Shown here in pieces: positions 1 to 5,103 of a DNA stretch of 5,103 bases. Positions within the stretch are counted from its first letter, which is position 1, and each line of letters starts with the position of its first letter. The notes under the pieces were generated by a model. The model ran no database searches. It saw nothing but the letters and a program-made list of their open reading frames with translations, and had not been told where the DNA came from. Origin of the DNA: an uncultured Pseudomonadota bacterium (lineage in GTDB: Bacteria; Pseudomonadota; Gammaproteobacteria; Steroidobacterales; Steroidobacteraceae); NCBI GenBank assembly GCA_903890265.1, contig CAITAM010000533.1:1-5103 (forward strand). The letters run 5' to 3'. The translations under genes and the position numbers were made by a program.

Positions 1-3000
1 TACCGTCCATTCCTGACCGAGTGCCACGAGTCCCTCGGCGCCCGCAACCTCCGAGCGGTAGAAGAAGGCCACCGCAACGCGGCCGCCGCGCGCGTCGGCG
101 AGCACGGACTCGAGCTCGCGCAGCACCTCGGTCGCCGGTCGACCCTCGGGCCAGCGCAGCACGAGCCGGCGCGCCTGCGCTTCGCGGACCTGATCGATCG
201 TCTGGAGCTTGCGCGCCGCGAGCTTCCAGTCCTCGATGAAATTGTCGTAGCGCAGGTTGCCCTCGACGACGAGGATCGCGTCCTTCATCAGAAGATCGCG
301 GTGCGCCTGGAATACCTCGTCGTAGAGGCCGACCTCGAGCCGGCCGCTCTTGTCGTCGAGAACGATGCTCGTGCGGTTACCGCGCCGGCGCACGTCGAGC
401 ACGAGGCCGGCAACCGTCACCGGCTTGCCGGCCGACCACTTGCCGTCATCGCCGGCCGGGCGACCACCACTCGCCACGTCCGCGATGCGACCCGAGGTCA
501 GGGGCTTGAGCTCCGTCACGTACTCCTCGATCGGATGCCCGGTCAGGTAGAGACCGAGCGTGTCGCGCTCGCCGGCGAGGCGCACGGCCTGCGGCCACTC
601 CGCGATCGGCGCGAGCGTCACGGGCGTGCGGACCTCGACCGGCTGGCCGGGACCGGCGCCCAGTCCGAACAGATCGTCCTGACCCTGCGACTCGGCACGC
701 GTGTTCTGCTCGCCGAGCGCGAACGCGCCCGGCAGTCGCGCCGCCAGAGTCGCCCGGTTCGGGCCGAGCCGGTCGAAACAGCCCGCCTTGATCATGGCTT
801 CGAGTACCCGGCGGTTGATCTTGGTCAGGTCCACCCGCCGGCACAGGTCGTCAAGGTCACGGTAGGGGCCGCCGCGGGCGCGTTCGTCGCACAGCGCCTC
901 GACCGCCGCTTCGCCGACACCCTTGATCGCGCCGAGGCCGTAGCGGATGGTGCGCCGGTCGGCCATCGTAAAGCGGTACACCGACTCGTTCACGTCCGGC
1001 GGCAGCACCTCAAGCCCGATCGCCCGTGCCTCATCGATGTCGGTCACGACCTTGTCGGTCTTGTCCATGTCCGATGACAGTACGGCCGACAGGTACGCAG
1101 CCGGATGGTGCGCCTTGAGCCACGCGGTGTGGTAGGTCAGCACGGCGTACGCCGCCGAGTGCGACTTGTTGAAGCCGTACCCGGCGAACTTCTCCATCAG
1201 GTCGAAGATGTGCGCCGCCTGGCGGTCCGGCACGCCGCGTGCCGTCGCGCCATCGATGAAGATCGAGCGCTGCTTGGCCATTTCCTCGGGCTTCTTCTTG
1301 CCCATGGCACGGCGCAGGAGATCGGCGCCACCGAGCGTGTAGCCGGCCAGCACCTGCGCAATCTGCATTACCTGTTCCTGGTACAGGATCACGCCGTAGG
1401 TCTGCTTGAGGACCGGCTCGAGGTCGGGGTGGAGGAAGTCGTACGCCGCCGGCGCGCGCGAGTGCTTGCGCTCGATGAAGTCGTTGACCATGCCCGCCTC
1501 CAGCGGGCCGGGCCTGAACAGCGCGACGAGTGCCACGATGTCCTCGAAGCAGTCCGGCTGCAGGCGACGGATCAGGTCCTTCATGCCGCGCGATTCGAGC
1601 TGGAAGACGGCGGTCGTGCGGCCGCTCTTCAGGAGCTCAAACGTCTTCGGGTCGTCGAGCGGCAGATGCGACAGGTCGAGCGGTGCACTGCCCGCCTCGG
1701 CCCGCTCGTTGATGGTGCGCACCGCCCAGTCGATCACGGTCAGCGTACGCAGACCGAGGAAGTCGAACTTGACGAGACCGGCGGCCTCGACGTCGTCCTT
1801 GTCGAACTGCGTCACCACCGCGCTGCCGCCCTCGACGGCATACAGCGGCGTGAAATCGGTGAGTCGCGAGGGCGCGATGACGACGCCGCCCGCGTGCATG
1901 CCGGCGTTGCGGGTGAGCCCCTCGAGCGACAGCGCGAGATCGATGAGCTCCCGGACGTCGTCGTCCTCGTCGTAGAGCCGCTTGAGTTCGGGCTCCTTGG
2001 TGAGCGCATCCTCGAGCGTGATGCCGAGCTCGAACGGAATGAGCTTCGCGATCTTGTCGACCCAGCCGAACGTCTTGCCGAGCACGCGTCCCACGTCGCG
2101 CACCACGGCCTTCGCTGCCATGGTGCCGTAGGTGATGATCTGCGAGACGCGGTCACGGCCGTACTTGTCGCCGACGTACTCGATGACCCGGTCGCGCCCC
2201 GCCATGCAGAAGTCGACGTCGAAGTCGGGCATCGAGACGCGCTCGGGGTTCAGGAACCGCTCAAAGAGCAGATCGTGTTCCAGCGGATCGAGGTCCGTGA
2301 TGCCAAGGACGTACGCCACGAGTGAACCCGCGCCCGAGCCGCGGCCCGGACCCACCGGCACGCCGTTGGCGCGGGCCCAGCGAATGAAGTCGGCGACGAT
2401 GAGAAAGTAGCCTTCGAAGCCCATGCTGCAGATGCAGTCGAGCTCGAGCGCGAGCCTCGCATCGTACTCGGCAGGCTCCACGTCCTTTAACCGGTGCCGC
2501 CCGCTGCCGGTGACGGCCCGACGCGCCTCGGCCCGCGCATTGAGGCCGAGCGCCGCCTCGGCGCGCAGGAAGTCGGCGGTCGTCTGCCCGTCCGGCACCG
2601 GGTAGGCGGGCAGGAAGGATTTGCCGAGCCGGACCTCGAGCGAGCAGCGGCGCGCGATCTCGACCGACTGCTCGACGGCGCCGGGCAGGTCGGCGAAGAG
2701 CTCGGCCATTTCCTCGCCGCTCTTCAGGTACTGCTCCTCGCTGTAGCGGCGGGTCCGCCCGCCGTCGCCGAGCAGCGCGCCCTCGTGGATGCAGACGCGT
2801 GCCTCGTGCGCCTCGAAATCGCTGCGCTTGAGGAAGCGGACGTCGTTGGTGGCAACGACCCCGACGTCGAGTGCGGGCAGCACGGTCCGCAGCGCGTCGA
2901 TGTAGTCCTCCTCGCCGGCGCGCCCGGTGCGGCTGACCTCGAGGTAAAACCGGTTACCGAACAGCGCCTGCCAGTCGGCCAGTGCCTTCAGTGCCTCGGG

Positions 3001-3441
3001 GCCACGACCCATCTTGAGCGACCGGCCAACGTCACCCTCGACACCGCCCGACAGGGCGATCAGCCCGCCGGTGCTCTCGGCGTCAAGCCAGCCGCGCTCG
3101 AGCAGCGGCTGGCCGCGCTGGCTGCCTTCGAGGTAGGCGCGCGTGACGAGCCGGGTCAGGTTCCGGTACCCCACCTCGTTCTGGCAGAGCAGCGTGAGAC
3201 GGGAAGGTTCGGCACGCTCGCCGGGTTCCCGCAGCCAGGCGTCCACGCCGATCACGGCCTTGATGCCGGCCGCCTGCGCCGCGCGGTAGAACTTCACCAT
3301 CGCGAACAGGTTCGCGTGATCGGTGAGGGCGACCGCGGGCATTGCCGCCGCGCGGCAGGCGGCCATCAGCTCGTCGACCCGCACCACGCTGTCGCGGAGC
3401 GAGTATTCGGTGTGCAGCCTCAGGTGAACGAACGGACTCAT
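1..3441 (-). CDS. dnaE: DNA polymerase III subunit alpha (3' end cut by window edge)
   Basis: Catalytic subunit of the replicative DNA polymerase III holoenzyme (family C), which extends primers at the fork. I read 1147 uninterrupted codons from the ATG at 3441 to the left edge. E. coli DnaE has 1160 residues and the last visible residues (LGQEWTV) match its C-terminal region, so probably only 15-30 codons are missing. Domains in order: PHP from residue 4 (VHLRLHTEYS; TDH at 40-42); palm with GPGRGSGAGS at about 364-373; catalytic aspartates D408 and D410 in PDFDVDFCM and D560 in VKFDFLGLRT; helix-hairpin-helix near 833-847 (GLGAIKGVGEAAV); sliding-clamp motif QDDLF at 921-925; YLTGHP near 965-970; OB fold about 1005-1085; C-terminal tau-binding region, incomplete. 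The start is fixed by alignment to MS-x-FVHLR of homologues and by the ATGA overlap with rnhB. No clear Shine-Dalgarno precedes it, which suggests coupling to rnhB. The PHP ligand set looks degenerate as in E. coli, so proofreading is presumably by a separate DnaQ. Confidence 0.98.
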   Translation of the reverse strand, partial: MSPFVHLRLHTEYSLRDSVVRVDELMAACRAAAMPAVALTDHANLFAMVKFYRAAQAAGIKAVIGVDAWLREPGERAEPSRLTLLCQNEVGYRNLTRLVTRAYLEGSQRGQPLLERGWLDAESTGGLIALSGGVEGDVGRSLKMGRGPEALKALADWQALFGNRFYLEVSRTGRAGEEDYIDALRTVLPALDVGVVATNDVRFLKRSDFEAHEARVCIHEGALLGDGGRTRRYSEEQYLKSGEEMAELFADLPGAVEQSVEIARRCSLEVRLGKSFLPAYPVPDGQTTADFLRAEAALGLNARAEARRAVTGSGRHRLKDVEPAEYDARLALELDCICSMGFEGYFLIVADFIRWARANGVPVGPGRGSGAGSLVAYVLGITDLDPLEHDLLFERFLNPERVSMPDFDVDFCMAGRDRVIEYVGDKYGRDRVSQIITYGTMAAKAVVRDVGRVLGKTFGWVDKIAKLIPFELGITLEDALTKEPELKRLYDEDDDVRELIDLALSLEGLTRNAGMHAGGVVIAPSRLTDFTPLYAVEGGSAVVTQFDKDDVEAAGLVKFDFLGLRTLTVIDWAVRTINERAEAGSAPLDLSHLPLDDPKTFELLKSGRTTAVFQLESRGMKDLIRRLQPDCFEDIVALVALFRPGPLEAGMVNDFIERKHSRAPAAYDFLHPDLEPVLKQTYGVILYQEQVMQIAQVLAGYTLGGADLLRRAMGKKKPEEMAKQRSIFIDGATARGVPDRQAAHIFDLMEKFAGYGFNKSHSAAYAVLTYHTAWLKAHHPAAYLSAVLSSDMDKTDKVVTDIDEARAIGLEVLPPDVNESVYRFTMADRRTIRYGLGAIKGVGEAAVEALCDERARGGPYRDLDDLCRRVDLTKINRRVLEAMIKAGCFDRLGPNRATLAARLPGAFALGEQNTRAESQGQDDLFGLGAGPGQPVEVRTPVTLAPIAEWPQAVRLAGERDTLGLYLTGHPIEEYVTELKPLTSGRIADVASGGRPAGDDGKWSAGKPVTVAGLVLDVRRRGNRTSIVLDDKSGRLEVGLYDEVFQAHRDLLMKDAILVVEGNLRYDNFIEDWKLAARKLQTIDQVREAQARRLVLRWPEGRPATEVLRELESVLADARGGRVAVAFFYRSEVAGAEGLVALGQEWTV
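3438..3441 (-). promoter_or_regulatory. ATGA stop-start overlap, rnhB/dnaE
   Basis: The rnhB stop TGA (3440-3438) overlaps the dnaE start ATG (3441-3439) as ATGA. The bases upstream (GAGCCGGTAAAATCGCTGCG) hold no strong Shine-Dalgarno at the right distance. The overlap supports both gene boundaries and suggests translational coupling between ribonuclease HII and the polymerase. The coupling is an inference. Confidence 0.8.
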
Positions 3442-4013
3442 CGCAGCGATTTTACCGGCTCGAACGAGCGCCGATGGAGAAGACAGGGGCCGTGCTCGCG
3501 GATCGCGCGCCGGTGTGCCGGCGTGCCGTAGCCCACGTGGCTGCGAAAACCATACAGCGGATAGGCGCCGTCCGCCCGTCCCATCCACGCGTCGCGCCAG
3601 ACCTTGGCGACGATCGATGCCGCGGCGATCGCGCTCCGCGACGCATCGCCTTTCACAAAGCATTCGCAAGTGACTGTAAAACCGAGACTAGTGAGCTTAG
3701 GGGGCCGGTTGCCGTCCACTTCGAGGTGGTCCGGGCGGTGCGCGAGCGCGAGGACCGCCCGGCGCATCGCGAGGTGCGTCGCCCCGAGTATGTTCAGGCG
3801 GTCGATCTCGGCGGCATCGGCCATCCCGAGGCCGACCGCCAGCGCCCGGTGGCGGATGAGTCCGGCCAGTCGCTCGCGCTCGGCCCTCGCGAGCGTCTTC
3901 GAGTCGGCGAGTCCCTCCACCGGCCGCGCCGGATCGAGGATGACCGCGGCGGCGACCACGGGCCCGGCGAGCGGCCCGCGGCCGACCTCGTCGACCCCGG
4001 CAACGAGCCTCAC
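3438..4013 (-). CDS. rnhB: ribonuclease HII
   Basis: Endonuclease that cuts the RNA strand of RNA-DNA hybrids and nicks 5' of single ribonucleotides misincorporated in DNA, starting ribonucleotide excision repair; cytoplasmic, needing Mn2+ or Mg2+. The protein is 191 residues; E. coli RnhB is 198. Visible motifs: GVDEVGRGPLAGPV from residue 6, giving catalytic D8 and E9; the DSK motif at 37-39; EIDRLNIL at 69-76; third acidic residue D100 in VDGNR; fourth D123 in VKGD; AAASIVAKV at 130-138; and the C-terminal HRRSFEPVK. All four catalytic acids are present, so the enzyme should be active. The start is the GTG at 4013: conserved sequence begins almost at once (RLVAGVDEV), the GTG overlaps the lpxB stop as GTGA, and a longer start would only add out-of-frame lpxB sequence. 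No good Shine-Dalgarno is seen. Oddity: residues 108-119, between GNRPPKL and VKGD, form a loop about five residues longer than in E. coli, contain Cys-Glu-Cys and use mostly A/T-ending codons. Confidence 0.97.
   Translation of the reverse strand: MRLVAGVDEVGRGPLAGPVVAAAVILDPARPVEGLADSKTLARAERERLAGLIRHRALAVGLGMADAAEIDRLNILGATHLAMRRAVLALAHRPDHLEVDGNRPPKLTSLGFTVTCECFVKGDASRSAIAAASIVAKVWRDAWMGRADGAYPLYGFRSHVGYGTPAHRRAIREHGPCLLHRRSFEPVKSLR
4010..4013 (-). promoter_or_regulatory. GTGA stop-start overlap, lpxB/rnhB
   Basis: The lpxB stop TGA (4012-4010) and the rnhB start GTG (4013-4011) share bases in a GTGA overlap. The preceding 20 bases are G/C-rich without a recognisable AGGAGG-type ribosome site, so rnhB translation probably depends on ribosomes ending lpxB. 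The overlap is seen directly; the coupling is inferred. Confidence 0.75.
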
Positions 4014-5103
4014 CCGCGCCCCGCGCCCCGCGCGCCAAGGACGCCAAGGACGGCGTCCGCGGCGCGCGCGCCGGCGTCGCGCCGCAAGACCGCGTGCAGG
4101 GCCCGGAACTCCTCGGTGACCGCGGCCACCCGGGCGGGATCGGCGAGCCACGCGTCGAGCTCGCCGGCCAGCCGCTCGGGCGTCACCTGCTCCTGCAGGA
4201 GTTCCGGCACGAGCATCCGGTCGGCGAGCAGGTTGGGCTGGGAGAAGTAGCGCGCGCGCACGAGCCGCAGCGCCCGGACGATGAAGGCCGTGGTACGGCT
4301 GAAGCGGTACGCCACGACCATCGGCCGCTTGCACAGCAAGGTCTCGAGCGTGGCGGTGCCGGAGGCCACCAGCGCCACGTCGCAGGCAATGAGCGCGCGC
4401 CGTGCCTCGCCCAACAGCACCCGGACCGGCAGACCCGACGCCTCGACCAGCGGCCGGACCAGCGCCTCGGCGGCCGCGTTCGCCGCCGGCAGCAGGAACA
4501 CGACGCCGGGTCGCCGGGTGGCAACGAGGCGCGCCGCGGCAAGGAAATCCTCGCCCAGTCGCTCGATCTCGGCACGCCGGCTGCCGGGCAGAATCGCCAC
4601 GACCGTAGCCCCGGGCTCGATGCCAAGCACGTCGCGGGCCGCCGCGCGGTCGGGCTCGAGCGGGATCTCGTCGGCGAGCGGGTGGCCGACGAAGTCCGCC
4701 GGCAAGCCGACGTCGGCGTAGAAGGCGGACTCGAACGGCAGCAGGCAGAGCACGCGATCGAGCGTCTTCGCCATGCGCCGCACTCGGCCGCTGCGCCAGG
4801 CCCAGACCTGCGGACTGACGTACTGGATGGTCGGGATGCCGGCGGCTTTCAGGGTCGCGGCAAGATTGAGGTTGAACTCGGGCGCGTCGACCCCGACGAA
4901 GAGATCGATGCGCGGGTTCATGGCGGCGCGCACGATCTCGCGCTTGAGCGCCAGACGCTCGCTCTCCGGGCCCGCGTGGACGAGCGCGATACGCCGTGTC
5001 ACGTGATCGAAGCACAGCAGCGACCGTGGTGCGAGATAGCAGGCATCGGGCACGTCGTCGAGCGCGGGCAGGCGCTCGGGCAGGCGCTCGAAGTAGCGCA
5101 CCA
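4010..5103 (-). CDS. lpxB: lipid-A-disaccharide synthase, N-terminus replaced by foreign sequence; runs off right edge
   Basis: LpxB (glycosyltransferase family 19) joins UDP-2,3-diacylglucosamine to lipid X to make the lipid A disaccharide-1-phosphate, at the cytoplasmic face of the inner membrane. Counting from the first whole codon (5101), LpxB similarity begins near residue 50 and runs to the stop at 4012-4010. Landmarks: DLFVGVDAPEFN at 66-77 (D72 matches the catalytic Asp98 of E. coli); YVSPQVWAWR at 94-103; LPFE at 121-124; FVGHPLAD at 137-144; ILPGSRRAEIERL at 170-182; ASGTATLE at 246-253; and QPNLLADRMLVPELLQE at 288-304. This is about 314 residues of a usual 380 or so. The N-terminal part with the GExSGD region is absent. 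The frame instead continues upstream into about 48 TrpE-like residues. If this joint is real in the cell, the product would lack part of the N-terminal Rossmann fold and should not be a working LpxB. If it is an assembly fault, the true gene is intact elsewhere. The frame is open to the edge with no credible lpxB start; the GTG at 5101 lies in the TrpE-like part and should not be taken as the start. Confidence 0.9.
   Translation of the reverse strand, partial: VRYFERLPERLPALDDVPDACYLAPRSLLCFDHVTRRIALVHAGPESERLALKREIVRAAMNPRIDLFVGVDAPEFNLNLAATLKAAGIPTIQYVSPQVWAWRSGRVRRMAKTLDRVLCLLPFESAFYADVGLPADFVGHPLADEIPLEPDRAAARDVLGIEPGATVVAILPGSRRAEIERLGEDFLAAARLVATRRPGVVFLLPAANAAAEALVRPLVEASGLPVRVLLGEARRALIACDVALVASGTATLETLLCKRPMVVAYRFSRTTAFIVRALRLVRARYFSQPNLLADRMLVPELLQEQVTPERLAGELDAWLADPARVAAVTEEFRALHAVLRRDAGARAADAVLGVLGARGAGRG
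4034..4051. repeat. 9-bp perfect tandem duplication in the lpxB 3' end
   Basis: GCCAAGGAC occurs twice in direct succession on the plus strand. In lpxB it encodes the repeated Val-Leu-Gly of AVLGVLGARG near the C-terminus. It keeps frame and lies in the poorly conserved tail after the last conserved helix, so it is probably neutral. Confidence 0.7.
4955..5103 (-). pseudogene. TrpE-like (anthranilate synthase component I) fragment fused in frame to lpxB
   Basis: The first 48 or so residues of the open frame read VRYFERLP, then DDVPDACYLAPRSLLCFDHV, then TRRIALVHAGPESER. In anthranilate synthase component I this is the pattern of the N-terminal domain just after the GYxGYD motif: VRY-x-E..LP, a short D/P-rich linker, PDA.. 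followed by a strand ending in (V/C)FD(H/N), a charged turn, and a hydrophobic strand. The incomplete codon at the edge ends in TG (Leu, Val or Met), which fits the residue usually found before VRY in TrpE. No LpxB I recall carries such a segment; its place should hold ELAVMGxVEVL. The right border of the TrpE part is uncertain within about 4920-4960, because both families can have LALxRE-like helical sequence there. Composition and codon use match the neighbouring genes. The call rests on remembered family patterns, not on an alignment. Confidence 0.68.
5067..5090. repeat. 12-bp perfect tandem duplication in the TrpE-like segment
   Basis: GGCAGGCGCTCG is repeated back to back on the plus strand. 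On the coding strand it yields the tetrapeptide Glu-Arg-Leu-Pro twice (FERLPERLPALDD). As a multiple of three it preserves frame. It could be replication slippage in the variable linker after VRYFERLP. Confidence 0.75.

Noticed and set aside
301..1077. Plus-strand open frame of 258 codons
   Set aside because: Mirror of the dnaE C-terminal region (helix-hairpin-helix, clamp motif and OB fold), which is intact on the minus strand.
1105..2325. Plus-strand open frame of 406 codons opposite dnaE
   Set aside because: It lies exactly antisense to well-conserved dnaE codons (palm and fingers). Its product is a low-complexity Arg/Val/Glu/Leu/His-rich string with no recognisable motif, the usual shadow in GC-rich DNA.
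1..3441. Possible frameshift or stop in dnaE
   Set aside because: I translated every codon from 3441 to 1 on the minus strand. The frame stays open and matches DnaE throughout.
2494..3531. Plus-strand open frame of 345 codons opposite the dnaE 5' end
   Set aside because: Antisense to the PHP region and the rnhB 3' end, with no family resemblance and no ribosome site. Explained by codon bias of dnaE.
3438..5015. A 525-codon minus-strand frame suggesting a large N-terminal extension of ribonuclease HII
   Set aside because: The first 334 or so residues are lpxB read in another frame (Arg/Ala/Gly-rich, no motifs). Conserved RnhB starts right at the GTG at 4013.
5099..5101. GTG at 5101 as the start of lpxB
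   Set aside because: The following 48 residues are TrpE-like, not an LpxB N-terminus. The frame is open to the window edge, so this is only the first in-window alternative start codon.
1..5103. CRISPR array, tRNA/rRNA, insertion sequence, riboswitch or terminator
   Set aside because: The window is fully occupied by three overlapping coding genes. I saw no regularly spaced repeats, terminal inverted repeats or hairpin-plus-T-run outside them.

Overview
This is a GC-rich (about two thirds G+C by eye), fully coding window. All supported genes lie on the minus strand. Read in the direction of transcription, from the right edge to the left, they are lpxB (lipid A disaccharide synthase, 5' end abnormal), rnhB (ribonuclease HII, complete) and dnaE (DNA polymerase III alpha subunit, lacking only its last few codons at the left edge). 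The order lpxB-rnhB-dnaE is the conserved proteobacterial macromolecular-synthesis cluster, in E. coli fabZ-lpxA-lpxB-rnhB-dnaE-accA. The DnaE is of the E. coli type, with a degenerate PHP domain. Together with the composition, this points to a high-GC Gram-negative bacterium, probably a gammaproteobacterium; I cannot name a genus.

Layout: dnaE fills 1-3441. rnhB fills 3438-4013 and overlaps dnaE by the four bases ATGA. The lpxB frame fills 4010-5103 and overlaps rnhB by the four bases GTGA. There is no intergenic space, so no promoter, terminator or RNA gene is visible. The three genes are probably co-transcribed and translationally coupled from a promoter outside the window. The large plus-strand open frames are antisense shadows typical of GC-rich codon usage.

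The main anomaly is at the right edge. The lpxB frame is clean LpxB from about 4954 leftward. Upstream of that, instead of the expected LpxB N-terminus (about 75 residues with the G-E-x-S-G-D region), the same open frame encodes about 48 residues that look like the middle of anthranilate synthase component I (TrpE). This is either an in-frame trpE'-'lpxB recombination joint or a chimeric assembly or clone end. A smaller anomaly is an AT-richer patch of about 36 bases in rnhB that lengthens one loop of the enzyme by about five residues. The rest is ordinary core housekeeping DNA, and I see no sign of an undescribed defence or mobile system.
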